This document shows positions 1 through 9,510 of a stretch of 64,000 nt of DNA, in pieces. The position numbers and the translations under genes are program-made. Position 1 is the first letter of the stretch, and each line of letters starts with the position of its first letter. Origin of the DNA: Bacillus_BD oryzisoli (GTDB taxonomy: Bacteria > Bacillota > Bacilli > Bacillales > Cytobacillaceae); NCBI RefSeq assembly GCF_036670025.1, contig NZ_CP137640.1, forward strand, positions 2,948,001 through 3,012,000, written 5' to 3'. The notes beneath the pieces are model-generated. The model was not told the DNA's origin. It worked only from the letters and a program-made list of their open reading frames with translations, and made no database searches.

Positions 1-56
1 GCTTCTACACCTTTAAGGCTTGCAAAACATTGTTTCACTTCAGATCCAATTGTCAT
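1..56 (-). CDS. DUF1657 domain protein, N-terminus only (window edge)
   Basis: The reverse strand begins MTIGSEVKQCFASLKGVEA and then runs off the window. This resembles the start of the short DUF1657 proteins encoded in spoVA2mob-type operons. An AAGGAG box lies about 8 bases upstream, inside the end of the spoVAE gene, so the two genes are tightly coupled. In such operons a DUF1657 gene next to spoVAE is usually followed by a DUF421 (YetF-like) gene, which would lie beyond the window. Family assignment rests on only 19 residues. Confidence 0.6.
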   Translation of the reverse strand, partial: MTIGSEVKQCFASLKGVE

Positions 57-68
57 CTTACATTCTCC

Positions 69-422
69 TTATTCTTTTGGTTTAAAAATTAAAGCCCCTA
101 TCATACCAAATACAATAGCTGCTGAAATACCAGAACTTGTTACTTCGAACATCCCAGTGAGTAGACCAACCAACCCGTGCTTTTCTGCCTCTTGCATGGC
201 GCCATGAACAAGGGAATTCCCAAAACTTGTAATAGGAATAATTGTAGCTCCTGCCCTGGCAAAATCAATCAAGGGTTCATATAAACCTAAGCCATTTAAA
301 ATAGCACCCACAACTACAAGAGTTCTTAACGTATGTCCCGGTGTAAGTTTGAAAACATCGAACATAGTTTGCCCAATCACACAAATCAACCCACCTACTG
401 TAAAAGCCCGAAAAAAATCCAT
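69..422 (-). CDS. spoVAE: Stage V sporulation protein AE (SpoVAE/SpoVAEb)
   Basis: A 117-residue very hydrophobic protein with about four membrane segments, the usual size of SpoVAEb. It belongs to the SpoVA channel that moves dipicolinic acid across the inner forespore membrane during sporulation and germination. The gene follows the end of a spoVAD remnant by 3 bases on the same strand, and a DUF1657 gene begins just after it. The spoVAD-spoVAE-DUF1657 order is that of the mobile spoVA2 operon rather than the housekeeping spoVA operon. Because spoVAD is broken and spoVAC is absent, the gene has probably lost its operon promoter; its function here is doubtful. Confidence 0.85.
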   Translation of the reverse strand: MDFFRAFTVGGLICVIGQTMFDVFKLTPGHTLRTLVVVGAILNGLGLYEPLIDFARAGATIIPITSFGNSLVHGAMQEAEKHGLVGLLTGMFEVTSSGISAAIVFGMIGALIFKPKE

Positions 423-425
423 CCT

Positions 426-638
426 TTATTGTTCACCTCCGTATTCAATCGATACTGAGTGGGCAATACATGGAATCGTTTCGTTTTGTTGAAAAGAAAG
501 GGGTGATAATAAAGCACCAGTAGCCACGACTAACATTCTTTTAAATTCTCCTTTTTTCATACGGTTTAACAAATGACCGTAAACCACCGTTGCTGACCAT
601 CCAGCACCACTTGCACCTGCTAGAATCGGTTGTCAATC
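426..638 (-). pseudogene. spoVAD: spoVAD remnant, C-terminal ~69 codons
   Basis: Reading the reverse strand, the frame ending at the TAA at 426-428 encodes PILAGASGAGWSATVVYGHL, then a KKGEFKRMLVVATGALLSP stretch and IPCIAHSVSIEYGGEQ. This is the conserved C-terminus of SpoVAD, a thiolase-fold protein of about 330 residues. The frame is closed by a TGA two codons before the conserved part, and nothing upstream looks like the rest of SpoVAD. About 80% of the gene is therefore missing. The break lies near 635-640, close to the end of the ywaF-like gene. Confidence 0.85.
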
Positions 639-674
639 CCAATAAAACATAAGACCACAATCTTGGTATTGCTC

Positions 675-1406
675 TTAATGATTATGTGAACGTTCCCCGT
701 AATTTTTCTCCCGTTTTCGAAAAATTAGCCAAGCGATTAAACTAAAAACGATTAGTAAACTTTCCAAAGTAAAAATGTACCAAGGATATGGACCGAGCAC
801 ATCGAATAAACTTGGGCTATCAGGTTTATGACGTAAAAACCAATAATTCCCATTAACTCTCTTGTTAACGAATAAAATAACTGGTAAAAGTAGATTAATA
901 AAAATGATCATTTTTATTGCAGTTAGGAATGTTGGGTAATATTCTCTTGCCCACGTAAAATATAAAGTAACCCATACAACCATCATATGGGCATAGAAAA
1001 AGTGAAAAAATCGAAAGTGTGGAAAATTGTATGTTAAAGCTGGAGTAAATATCGCTTGAGGTGCACCTAAAATGGCAATAAAGAATAATAGTTCAAACAC
1101 TAGTTTTTTTCTAGTAAATAGTAAAATTACACATAATATGAGACCTATATTACACAATTCTAACGGCATGGAACGGCCTGCTTTCCAAATACCGTTCACA
1201 TACATCCATACCTGATTCGTGATTTCAAATAAAATCAAAGAAATGGCTACGCCTACTTCGTTTTTTCTCCATTTCTCATGACTCAATTTTTTTCGTTTTA
1301 GAAAAATTACACCTGTCATAAGGATAAAGATTGCCAATACAACAAAATGACTAAGAGAAAACATATCAAAATCGAAAGACTTATTATCCTTACCAAACCA
1401 ACCCAT
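675..1406 (-). CDS. YwaF-like TIGR02206 family membrane protein
   Basis: A 243-residue integral membrane protein with about seven predicted membrane segments. It has the FSLSHF opening and the internal GRSMPLELCNIG and PHFRFFHFFYAH motifs typical of the TIGR02206 (YwaF) family, whose function is not known. The N-terminus MGWFGKDNKSF is intact and preceded by a GGGGCGGG-like box. It stands alone, on the strand of the spoVA remnant 35 bases further on. Length matches the family, so it is probably intact despite its decayed surroundings. Confidence 0.75.
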   Translation of the reverse strand: MGWFGKDNKSFDFDMFSLSHFVVLAIFILMTGVIFLKRKKLSHEKWRKNEVGVAISLILFEITNQVWMYVNGIWKAGRSMPLELCNIGLILCVILLFTRKKLVFELLFFIAILGAPQAIFTPALTYNFPHFRFFHFFYAHMMVVWVTLYFTWAREYYPTFLTAIKMIIFINLLLPVILFVNKRVNGNYWFLRHKPDSPSLFDVLGPYPWYIFTLESLLIVFSLIAWLIFRKREKNYGERSHNH

Positions 1407-1576
1407 TTTTTCCCGCCCCTAGTTAAAAATTTTACAATATAGGATTTTAAAGGTGATTATGAAAATATTTTTTCCTATAGTTGGGATATTATCCATGATG
1501 GATTTTAAAATAGGAGGTTTTAAACCGGGATTATTCGTTGGGAATTAGGATGTTTATCAGAATTGTTCGAATAAAG

Positions 1577-1613
1577 AAAAAAGTCCAAGGAACTTTATTT
1601 TCCTTGGATTTTA
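1577..1613. terminator. Bidirectional hairpin terminator
   Basis: The inverted repeat TCCAAGG/CCTTGGA is flanked by A-runs on the left and T-runs on the right. It lies upstream of the ywaF-like gene and beyond the end of the DUF6044 remnant, so it would end transcription arriving from the right on the minus strand. Confidence 0.55.
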
Positions 1614-1830
1614 AAATGCCCAAAGGTTCCATATGGAAAATTTACCTTTATAAAGCAATATAGAACCTAGGATGATACAGTAAGAAAAAAGCTGGTACTC
1701 GCCATTTAATGAGAAAATTCTCTCTAAAACTATTTTGCAGCTGAGTAATTATTTAATTGTGATTAGGTAAGGGAAGATTGCCTTCTATTAAATAAAATAT
1801 TATCTTTTTGTATTAGATAACCATTGTAGC

Positions 1831-2562
1831 TTAAAGGATAGAATTATTATAAGTATAGAGGGTGAAAAATCCATTATACTGTGCGATTGCAGGGTGAACT
1901 CCGATACTTGCAACCCGATATTCCTTTTGAGGTATTCCAATATATTCCTTCATTTCACTAAATTGCTCCTCTGCAAAGAATTCCTTTACAGTAGGTTGAT
2001 TATGAAAAATAATTTCCCCATTAAAAATTGAAACAATGAAAACTTGTGCACTTATAAGAACAAGGGCTGCTTTTTTCCAAGTTGCCCCTAAAGAATAAAA
2101 AATTTTAATTGAGAGCGCAAATAACAAATAAATGACAAGTGGCCTTAAAAAGTGGAAGCGGGCAAAGTTGAACGTATCAAGAAAGTGAAAACGTTCAGTT
2201 AGGGGTAGCCAATAGTAAATACATCCCTATAAAGGCAACAATTCTTGTGATGGACTGGCTTAAAGCATATGCAATCATCGTCGGGAATAAGGCATACAGC
2301 CAAACAATAAGGCTAAATTCAGTACCAAAAGCATTTCGTGATAGATTTCCATTGATGACCTGTGGAATTACAGCGTTAATGGATCCAGATAATTGTCCAC
2401 TTTCTGCAAGAACCTTTACCAAGCAAGATTAGAATCCAAATTATCATGTACTCGTATATGGGCGTTTTCCCCTAAAAAGAATAGTGGGGATAAAAAAATA
2501 GCTAGTGCCAGTAAGGCAAAAAACATAAGTTTGTTTTTTATTTTGATTTTTTTAGTTAACAA
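1831..2562 (-). pseudogene. DUF6044 family membrane protein, degraded
   Basis: The reverse strand starts with a TTG at 2562 and encodes LTKKIKIKNKLMFFALLALA, then an HDNLDSNLAW motif. A one-base loss (TGGTAAAGG where TGGGTAAAGG is expected) shifts the frame to VKVLAESGQLSGSINAVIPQ and an NAFGTEFSLIVWLYALFPT segment. At about 2200 it jumps to YYWLPLTERFHFLDTFNFAR, a later part of the protein, so a large internal piece is deleted. The last part stops at TYNNSIL. DUF6044 proteins are multi-pass membrane proteins of over 500 residues; about 240 remain here. Function of the family is unknown. Confidence 0.7.
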
Positions 2563-2660
2563 TCTTTACACCTTCAATAAACATATATCTAAAAAATTAC
2601 TAAGAAGGCAGTAACAGCTTTAAATTTCGATTGCTACTATAACTCAGATCAGAATGATTA

Positions 2661-2845
2661 CCTTTTTCTACCAATATGATCCGATAAAAAACCTGCAAGG
2701 GGAATGAAAATGATGGTCAAAATTGAGTAGATTGTAATAGTCATACTAGATTGAAAAGATGATATCCCAAGTTTACTTTCCATTACGGGCATCGAATTCT
2801 CTAATGTCATGACAAGTGGAATGGATGAGATAGACAATACAGTTA
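2661..2845 (-). pseudogene. MFS transporter fragment
   Basis: The reverse strand encodes LSISSIPLVMTLENSMPVME, a hydrophobic stretch, and IPLAGFLSDHIGRKR. The GFLSDHIGRKR block is the loop 2-3 signature of major facilitator superfamily transporters. Only about 60 residues of the N-terminal part remain, with no start codon or downstream helices, so this is a remnant. Confidence 0.65.
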
Positions 2846-3609
2846 TTTTTTATTACTAGTTTGTTTTTGAATCATTTTTTTATCCTTTTTTTTGGTCTTT
2901 ATGAGTTGGATTTTACTATATGTACCATCTACCAACACGCCTTTGTATGTAACTATATTTAAGGGCGTTTTAAAGATCCTTTGGAAAATCATACTGCTCT
3001 TTAATATGTATAGTATATGATTTATTATAAATTTAGAGGATTCATTGTAAATTGATCTAGGGGTGTCACAGTAATTAGGGGAGAAGATGATGATAGTTAT
3101 TTGAACATAAGGCAGAGTGTAACCGAAGGATTGAAAAATTATAGATTATCAATTTTATCAGCCAATCTAAATAAATAAACTTATGTAATGGAGGATGTAT
3201 TAGAATAAGTCATAATTTGTTTTAAATGAGAATAAATCATATAATATATTATGTGCAAACGTGTGTTCCTGTATGAGAACAGGCAAATGAAGACCAATAT
3301 TTCAAGTGAACTCGAAGAATTAATAGATGAGAAAATTTATTTGGAAGAAATACAAAAGGTGATAAAGACTATTTAAGTTAAACTTCTTATTCTAGAAAAG
3401 GGCGCATTTCTCAAATAAATAAGGGGTGCGTCTATTTTGGTTTAGGACAGATTGTGGAATACCTTAAAAGGCTTTGGTATTAGCAATTTAATCTTAGGAA
3501 TACATTAATACGGGCTTATTACAGCTAATTCCCCATTCTTCGATTTTTACATACTTTCTTTCATAGTAGGGAATTTTATTTGTATCTATAAAGTTAGGAG
3601 ATATTCTTT
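2846..3609. other. Gene-poor stretch before bcrC
   Basis: AT-rich sequence without recognisable homology. It holds one short frame (3287-3376, 29 codons, MKTNISSELEELIDEKIYLE...) with no good ribosome binding site, and a weak GGCGCA/TGCGTC hairpin near 3400-3430. An AGGAGA box at 3596-3601 serves the gene that follows. Confidence 0.4.
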
Positions 3610-4125
3610 ATGAACAATAAAGTATTTAAGTTAATTAATCAGTTTTCTGGACGTTGTTCTCCAATTGATTTGCTGATGATATTGATATCAAATAAGATTC
3701 GTTATGTGTTTATTTTTGTGTTGATTTTCATGTGGTTTAGAAATGATTCTTACAAAAAAGTGTCTTATAATGCGGTAAAATCTATGGGGATTACATTGTT
3801 AATTCATACTTTAATAAAAATGTTCTATTTTAAACCACGTCCTTTTATAAAACATCGTGTAGGCATACTTATTCCTTCAAAAATGGATACTACATTTCCA
3901 AGTAAACATACTTTGCTAGTATTTGCTATATCTACTTCTATCTTTTTTTATGACCGTGTCCTCGGTTCAATCATGTGGGTTTTATCAGTATTGACGGGCT
4001 TCTCCCGTATTTGGGTAGGGCATCATTATCCATTTGATATTATCGGAAGCGCCTTTATCGCCACCATAACTAGCGCCATATTAGAAAAAATCTCTAGCAG
4101 TGTTAATTATTCTGTTCGTCAATAG
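3610..4125 (+). CDS. bcrC: Undecaprenyl-diphosphatase, PAP2 family (BcrC-like)
   Basis: A 171-residue membrane protein of the type 2 phosphatidic acid phosphatase superfamily. The three phosphatase motifs are visible: KMFYFKPRP (about residues 69-77), PSKHT (about 97-101) and SRIWVGHHYPFD (about 133-144). The two motif histidines are present; the second motif reads PSKH rather than the usual PSGH/PSDH. BcrC proteins recycle undecaprenyl pyrophosphate to the monophosphate at the outer face of the membrane and give low-level bacitracin resistance. The gene stands alone, with an AGGAGA box before ATG, and is followed by a convergent terminator. Confidence 0.75.
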   Translation: MNNKVFKLINQFSGRCSPIDLLMILISNKIRYVFIFVLIFMWFRNDSYKKVSYNAVKSMGITLLIHTLIKMFYFKPRPFIKHRVGILIPSKMDTTFPSKHTLLVFAISTSIFFYDRVLGSIMWVLSVLTGFSRIWVGHHYPFDIIGSAFIATITSAILEKISSSVNYSVRQ

Positions 4126-4224
4126 CAACTATCATTTAACTAATATCATGTATAATTACTATTTCTATTTTTAAAGTATCAACAGAAGCATTTGTTTCGG
4201 ATTTTACTGATTCTAGTTTCTTCG

Positions 4225-4261
4225 CCTAAAAAATGCCCATCACAATGTGGGCATTTTTAGG
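4225..4261. terminator. Bidirectional terminator between convergent genes
   Basis: CCTAAAAAATGCCCA pairs with TGGGCATTTTTAGG around a short loop, giving T-runs on both strands. It lies between the plus-strand bcrC gene and the minus-strand gene that ends at 4273. Confidence 0.8.
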
Positions 4262-4272
4262 TGAAGAGCCAT

Positions 4273-4572
4273 TTATTTGTTTGTTAAATTTTTTATATTA
4301 GGTACCAATTCTTTCGCAAACTCTGTTACAGCAGCAACGTTTGGCATATTACCAGTTGTTCTCATTCGAATATTACTCATTACATTTTGAACAGGGCGTT
4401 GCATATTTCTATTTTGGTTTCTTTTCAACCCATATGCTGCTGCACTAACCCCTAGGCCTAATAAAGACGCCCATACCATGCTTCTGTTGTTTCTTTTTCT
4501 AACAAACATATTATAAATGTTTTGTATCCTCTTTGTATTCAAAAGCGCTAGTATCCAGTTGTTCATTTTCAT
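4273..4572 (-). CDS. Small protein of the YrzQ/DUF3918 type
   Basis: A 99-residue basic protein with one central hydrophobic segment (MVWASLLGLGVSAAAYGL, about residues 32-49) followed by an asparagine/arginine-rich stretch and a C-terminus EFAKELVPNIKNLTNK. The short hydrophobic glycine/alanine segment with flanking basic residues resembles the DUF3918 (YrzQ) family, whose function is unknown; the assignment is tentative. An AGAGGAAG box lies before ATG. Degraded, rearranged relatives of the same gene lie at 9511-9612 (minus) and 9670-9895 (plus), so the family was duplicated in this region. Confidence 0.55.
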   Translation of the reverse strand: MKMNNWILALLNTKRIQNIYNMFVRKRNNRSMVWASLLGLGVSAAAYGLKRNQNRNMQRPVQNVMSNIRMRTTGNMPNVAAVTEFAKELVPNIKNLTNK

Positions 4573-4802
4573 GCACTTCCTCTATAGAGAAATTTGGGAA
4601 GTAAAACTTTTACCTTCCATTAACTAATATTTGCTTTAACAGATTTGATAATGCTGGCAATCTTTTGATAAGGTCTTAATTTCAGTAATCCATTCAATAA
4701 GGTGCTAAAAATTAATTATGACAAAAAATGTAATTGCCGAATGTACGATAGCTACTTTTTGAAATGATGAGGTTTAAAAAAGGGTTTAAAACTACTTTAT
4801 GT

Positions 4803-5930
4803 TTAGATTAAAATTTCGGCAATTAATTCAGATGGTTCTTTTGAATGGATTTGAGAATGAAAATTTGCTACCTGAAGTTGGTAACGATTTAATCCATCTT
4901 TATCTTGGAGAATGGAAAGGATTTGTTCATATATGCTCCCCTTGTTTAAATGAAACGCAAGACCGCTTCTATTAAATGCTGTAGATTAATTTCTTCTTGG
5001 CCTGGCAAAGCATCATAAATTAGAGTAGGCTTACGCTTAAAATGACTTTCACGACTTTCACTGATCGTTACTCCTCCAGGCTTTGTTAAAATCGTATCGA
5101 TTTGATTATAAAGATCATTCATTTTCTTTCTACAGCTGATATAGGGGTAAGGAATCACATGATGATTTTGTAGCCTTTTTAGCTTTTCATATAATTTTAT
5201 ATTTTAACCACATAGTACATAAAATTGAATAGGCTGAGGAGAATGAACAGCTCCAAGATTTTCGAGTAATTCTTCTATTCCCCCAATCCCCAGATTTCCA
5301 CCTGAAATTAACACCAAAAATACGGACTTCTTTTATAATCGGGTAGTTGTAACTGTTTTTTTATTTTTGAATGGACAGGTATTCCTGTAATAATTTTCCT
5401 ATTGATAATTCCTCTATGTGTTAAATATTCCTTCATTTGGTAGGATGGGACAAAATGAAAGTCGATATGGTCTTATCCCCAAAAACGATGTATATAAAAA
5501 TCCGTATACACATTGATTACCGGAATCTTTATATCATTTTCTCTTTTTCATGTAATTAAGCATATAAGTAGGTAAAGCATGAGTACAAACAATTAAATCT
5601 GGTTGCTTTTCTTCTAAAAGCTTCTTCATAAAAGACAGAAATAACCATTCATATAGCCGGTAACGTTTATTTTCTTCTATATTTTTGTAGACTGAGTTTT
5701 TATAGATAGAATGATACAAGGTTGGAAATGTGTGAATCCATTTCAAGTAAATATGAGAAACCATTTTTTCTACTTTACCGTAGCTATAGCTGAGAATATC
5801 GACCTTTTCACAGTTAATATCAGGATGTATTTGCATCATTCCATCTATTAAAGCATTTGCTGCCTGATGGTGACCAAATGGAATTTGCAAAAAATGGCAG
5901 GAATAAAATAGATTTTGTTTGTTTATTCAT
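4803..5930 (-). pseudogene. YkoN-like glycosyltransferase (MGDG synthase type), frameshifted
   Basis: The reverse strand starts at ATG 5928-5930 with MNKQTKSILFLPFF. One extra T in a T-run shifts the frame to QIPFGHHQAANALIDGMMQI, the nucleotide-sugar processive glycosyltransferase start of the UgtP/MGDG synthase family. Later frames give LIVCTHALPTYMLNYMKKRK, VINVYTDFYIHRFWG, TGIPVHSKIKKQ and the GGVTISE donor-binding block, ending at a TAA near 4803. Nearly the full length (about 370 codons) is present but broken by several frameshifts and stops. In Bacillus subtilis ykoN, ykoP and ykoQ are neighbours, and the ykoQ and ykoP relatives follow here, so this is probably the decayed ykoN. Confidence 0.75.
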
Positions 5931-6058
5931 AATTCACCGCTATATCTTGTATCATCTTCCGTCGAAAATATAAAATAGAACTGGGATTTATTCCATCTAT
6001 TACTTGTAAAAATTACAGCCTTTTTCCTGTATAATTTTTTAGGAAGGAGGGGTGATGA

Positions 6059-6910
6059 TTGAAGATACTATTCATTTCTTTTATAGCAATTATTTTTTAT
6101 TATTTCATAAACAAAGCTTATAAAAACACGAAAGATATCGTGATCAATAGAATCAAAATCAATAATGAGCTATTCAACGAACACCATCCGAAATTAAACA
6201 TTTTGCAGCTTTCTGATTTGCATCTAGAAAATATATCGATTTCCCCTGATGAACTGTATGAAATGTTAAAAGATGAGCCCCTTGATTTAATTGCACTTAC
6301 TGGAGACTTTCTCGACCGTAAACGTACCATTCCCAAGTTAGTTCCCTATTTAAAAACTTTAAACCAATTACAAGCAAAATATGGTATCTATGCCGTCTTA
6401 GGTAATCATGATTATGTTTTACACGAAAAGGACTTAAAAATATTAATTGAAACACTTGAAAAATATAATTGCAAAGTTTTACAAAACGAAAATGACCTCA
6501 TTTCTGTTCATGGAACATGGGTCAATATCATTGGCATTGATGACTTTAGTACAAAACGAAGCAATATGGAAGCCTCTTATCAGGGAATAAAACCTGGAAC
6601 AAACTTAGTTTTAACCCATGATCCTAATATTGTACTGCACATGAAAAATTTCCATTTTGATTATTTGCTTGCTGGTCATTTTCATGGTGGACAAATTTGT
6701 TATCCAAAAGCGTATCACCTTGCAAAAATGGGTAAGCTTGCCCGAATGAATATTATTAAAGGGTTTCATATGCAAGATGGAAAACCTTTTTATATTAGTG
6801 AAGGACTGGGTCAAACGGGTGTGAATATCCGTGTTGGAAGCCGACCTGAAATCACACTTCATGAACTAACATTGGTAATGGCTGATAGAGAAGCTATAAA
6901 AGCCGTATAA
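6059..6910 (+). CDS. ykoQ: Calcineurin-like metallophosphoesterase (YkoQ-like)
   Basis: A 283-residue protein with an N-terminal membrane anchor (about residues 2-18) and a complete metal-dependent phosphoesterase domain: QLSDLHL (about 51-57), TGDFLDR (about 80-86), LGNHDY, LTHDPN and AGHFHGGQ. All metal-binding Asp, Asn and His residues are present. The start is TTG, placed 8 bases after a strong AGGAGG; the nearby ATG and GTG are out of frame. Substrate unknown; relatives often act on membrane phospholipid or nucleotide substrates. It lies beside the decayed ykoN-like gene and a ykoP-like gene. Confidence 0.8.
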   Translation: MKILFISFIAIIFYYFINKAYKNTKDIVINRIKINNELFNEHHPKLNILQLSDLHLENISISPDELYEMLKDEPLDLIALTGDFLDRKRTIPKLVPYLKTLNQLQAKYGIYAVLGNHDYVLHEKDLKILIETLEKYNCKVLQNENDLISVHGTWVNIIGIDDFSTKRSNMEASYQGIKPGTNLVLTHDPNIVLHMKNFHFDYLLAGHFHGGQICYPKAYHLAKMGKLARMNIIKGFHMQDGKPFYISEGLGQTGVNIRVGSRPEITLHELTLVMADREAIKAV

Positions 6911-6912
6911 GG

Positions 6913-6942
6913 AAAAAGCTGTTATTTTTTAACGGCTTTTTC
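6913..6942 (+). terminator. Rho-independent terminator of ykoQ
   Basis: AAAAAGCtGTTA pairs with TAACGGCTTTTT directly after the ykoQ stop codon, with a T-run at the end. It could also act for the converging ykoP gene. Confidence 0.75.
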
Positions 6943-6989
6943 TATATTAATAAAAAGTCCACCCTTAGAAAACATGATGCAGCGTTCAA

Positions 6990-7541
6990 TCAATGTCTGT
7001 ACATTTTTGATAATTTATCCGTAGACATTAATAAATAACTTGGTTTATGTTGCTTAAGTTTATGGAAAAAAGAATGTTGACTAGATAGCATCTCAATCGG
7101 TAAGAAAGCAATCTGTTTAAACCATTTATAAATAGGATGAGAAATGTTAAAAACCTCAAATCCCAGCCGTTCACAGCCTTTGTTTAATGTTGTAATCCCT
7201 ATAATTCCTTTAATCTCACTTGAATGAGGATGATTTTGAATATAAATGTCAATTGCAGGTAAAGACCTTCTAACGTAGCTATAAATCATTTTTGCTTTTT
7301 TCATCTCACTGTTTACGTTTTTAAATTCTTTTAGCAATCTAACATTGTGAAGATGAATTTTAACTAATGTATCGTTTTTGTTGATCTGTGTCCCATCTGA
7401 AAGGACGATATTCCTGCCTTTATATTTTGTCAGTCTTACCCGGAAAATATTGTCATCTTTGGTGGGTAGGTATGTAAGGTGTGAACATTGATAGTATAAA
7501 GGATCTATTAACCCCCAAATGGAGATAATATAATCTCTCAT
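6990..7541 (-). CDS. ykoP: YkoP family protein
   Basis: A 183-residue protein opening MRDYIISIWGLIDPLYYQCS, which matches the start of YkoP from Bacillus subtilis. No catalytic motif or membrane segment stands out and the function is not known. An AAAGGAGAT box lies before ATG. The gene converges on ykoQ. The same three families (YkoN, YkoP, YkoQ) occur together in Bacillus subtilis, which supports the assignment and suggests a shared role, perhaps at the envelope (inference). Confidence 0.7.
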   Translation of the reverse strand: MRDYIISIWGLIDPLYYQCSHLTYLPTKDDNIFRVRLTKYKGRNIVLSDGTQINKNDTLVKIHLHNVRLLKEFKNVNSEMKKAKMIYSYVRRSLPAIDIYIQNHPHSSEIKGIIGITTLNKGCERLGFEVFNISHPIYKWFKQIAFLPIEMLSSQHSFFHKLKQHKPSYLLMSTDKLSKMYRH

Positions 7542-8194
7542 ATTTCCTGATCTCCTTTTTCTTTACCATTTTTCTATTTTATTTTTTATTGAAAAATAAA
7601 ATTTTACTTATGGTAAATTAGGGCGATAAACGGAAAGAAACAAAGAATTTTTTATTTTTTAATAAAAATGTTACTTCCCCATAAATAATTTTAAACTCCT
7701 TCTTAAACAGTGCCAAGTGCGTGTATCCATCTTTAACTGTAGTTTAAAATCATTAATTTCTTCGAATAACAACTTGACCACACTCCATCCATATTTTAGG
7801 GAAATCTAAATACCTGGAAATCATGAGGAAATTTAAACTTTCAGCACTAGAAGCCCCTAAGGATCCCTTAAAATAAGGTTTAAAAATGAAGTTTTACTTC
7901 TAAGTTTAAAATATAAATAAATGATTCGAAAATAAAAATAGTAACCCGTTTACATTCGAACAGGTTGCTGTTTTTTTATAGTTTGAAAATTATTTATTCC
8001 AAGACCTATTTTATTAACCACAATGGCTATGGTATCAAGCTCCACAAAAAGACATTTGTCTGTCTGTGATGTCTGCCACCATTTTTGTATAAAGTCTAAT
8101 AGTTAACAAACAATACTATATAGGATTAATAGGCTCGGTAATCCGACTATCCTTATACAACAAACGTATGAGGAAGCAGGAATGAGGAGAGTTT
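7542..8194. other. Intergenic stretch with one weak terminator
   Basis: No gene recognised. At 7941-7977 the sequence AACCCGTT...AACAGGTT followed by a T-run forms a hairpin with one mismatch, a possible terminator. A GAGGAG-type box lies directly before the DedA gene start. Confidence 0.4.
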
Positions 8195-8821
8195 ATGGAA
8201 ATCGTTGAACGTTTGTTTGCTCAATATGGATATTTAGTGTTGTTAATCGGTCTTCCTATGGATTTAATTGCTCTTCCAATACCTCCTGGAAACTCGACAC
8301 TTGCATACACAGGATACTTATCCTACAAACATGTTCTCAATTTAATACCAGCTCTAGCCGCTGCGTACTCTGGGTCGGTGCTAGGAATAACGATTACGTA
8401 TTGGATCGGAAACAAGTTGGGCATGCCACTAATCGAAAAATACGGAAAATGGCTGTTTTTGAAGCCAGAATATTTGAAGAAAACAAGAATGGCTTATGAG
8501 AAATATGGGAACAAAATACTTCTATTTGGTTTCTTCTTGCCAGGTGTCAGACAGTTCAACAGCTACTTTGGGGGCATCATTCAAATTCCATATCGGACCT
8601 TTGCTTTATATGCCTATACAGGCTCTGCCTTATGGGTATCAATATTTATCGGTATCGGTTATGTGTTCGGTTATCAATGGCAGCTTGTTTTTACTTGGAT
8701 AGAACATTTTTTTAAGTTCACCTTAGTCATATTTTGTTGTACGATAGCTATTTTTCTCTTTTTGAAATGGCGTAGTCGGTTTAGAATAAAACTAGACATA
8801 CATGAAGGGGAATCAGAGTAA
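8195..8821 (+). CDS. DedA family membrane protein
   Basis: A 208-residue multi-pass membrane protein. It has the DedA/SNARE-associated pattern: an N-terminal re-entrant region with ALPIPPGNSTLAYTGYLS (about residues 26-43), the central GITITYWIGNKLG block and the FLPGVRQFNSYFGG motif (about 114-127). DedA proteins are flippases or transporters for undecaprenyl phosphate or phospholipids; the precise substrate cannot be read from this sequence. The start ATG follows a GAGGAGAG box. It stands alone. Confidence 0.85.
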   Translation: MEIVERLFAQYGYLVLLIGLPMDLIALPIPPGNSTLAYTGYLSYKHVLNLIPALAAAYSGSVLGITITYWIGNKLGMPLIEKYGKWLFLKPEYLKKTRMAYEKYGNKILLFGFFLPGVRQFNSYFGGIIQIPYRTFALYAYTGSALWVSIFIGIGYVFGYQWQLVFTWIEHFFKFTLVIFCCTIAIFLFLKWRSRFRIKLDIHEGESE

Positions 8822-9063
8822 ATTACTACCCACCAGACTAAACCTATACCGACCCTTATGGATGACAATCAGAATTGAGTTTCATTCTATAGCGACCCTA
8901 ATATTGCAATTATGTATATCCTTTCCAAAATAAAAAGCTTCACCAAATAAAACACTTTGAAGAAGTTTTTAGTCATTACCGTATGTAAATTCATACATAA
9001 TTTTAAGCGCAAAGTAAAAAAATATGTTTGTATTTGAGTCTTTAAAGAAAGTTGGAATATAAC

Positions 9064-9333
9064 ATGACCGTAATTAACAAGTTAAACAAACTTATTCTTG
9101 CAGGTACAGTTTTATCTGCCATGTTAATTGCAGGTTGTAACAATAATGATCAGGATCCACCACCGGAAGATAACAATAATATGATTGTAAATGATGATAT
9201 GAATAATAACAATGGCAATAACGATCAAAATAATAATCTAAATTCTGAAAATTTACCTGGCGTTGATGAAGATGATAACATGTTTAAAGATGATGAAAAT
9301 GATAAAGATCCAGATCCAGAGGATTCAATATAG
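9064..9333 (+). CDS. Asn/Asp-rich lipoprotein, possibly shortened by a frameshift
   Basis: From ATG 9064 the protein has a signal peptide with a lipobox (LIAGC, Cys at about residue 25), followed by a low-complexity tail rich in Asn, Asp and Glu. It would be an exported, lipid-anchored, very acidic small protein; similar proteins in Bacillus have no known function. The frame ends at TAG 9331-9333, but shifting by one base after PEDS gives FNIDAEDIGNENNKDE, the same composition, ending at TAA 9372-9374. A one-base change near the end is likely. A terminator follows that second stop, which supports the longer version. Confidence 0.6.
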   Translation: MTVINKLNKLILAGTVLSAMLIAGCNNNDQDPPPEDNNNMIVNDDMNNNNGNNDQNNNLNSENLPGVDEDDNMFKDDENDKDPDPEDSI

Positions 9334-9385
9334 ATGCAGAAGATATAGGTAATGAGAATAACAAAGATGAGTAATACAACTAGGT

Positions 9386-9425
9386 AAAAAGCCGATCTTC
9401 CTTTACGTAGGAGAATCGGTTTTTA
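9386..9425 (+). terminator. Terminator of the lipoprotein gene
   Basis: AAAAAGCCGAT and ATCGGTTTTT pair around an inner TCCT/AGGA stem, with a T-run on the plus strand, 12 bases after the probable original stop codon at 9374. Confidence 0.8.
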
Positions 9426-9510
9426 CTTAATTCTTAATAAAGACAAAGGTGACTTTTAAAGGAAAAGTATCAAATTGCTTTTGAGAAAACTTTTTTATTA
9501 ATTAAGACCA

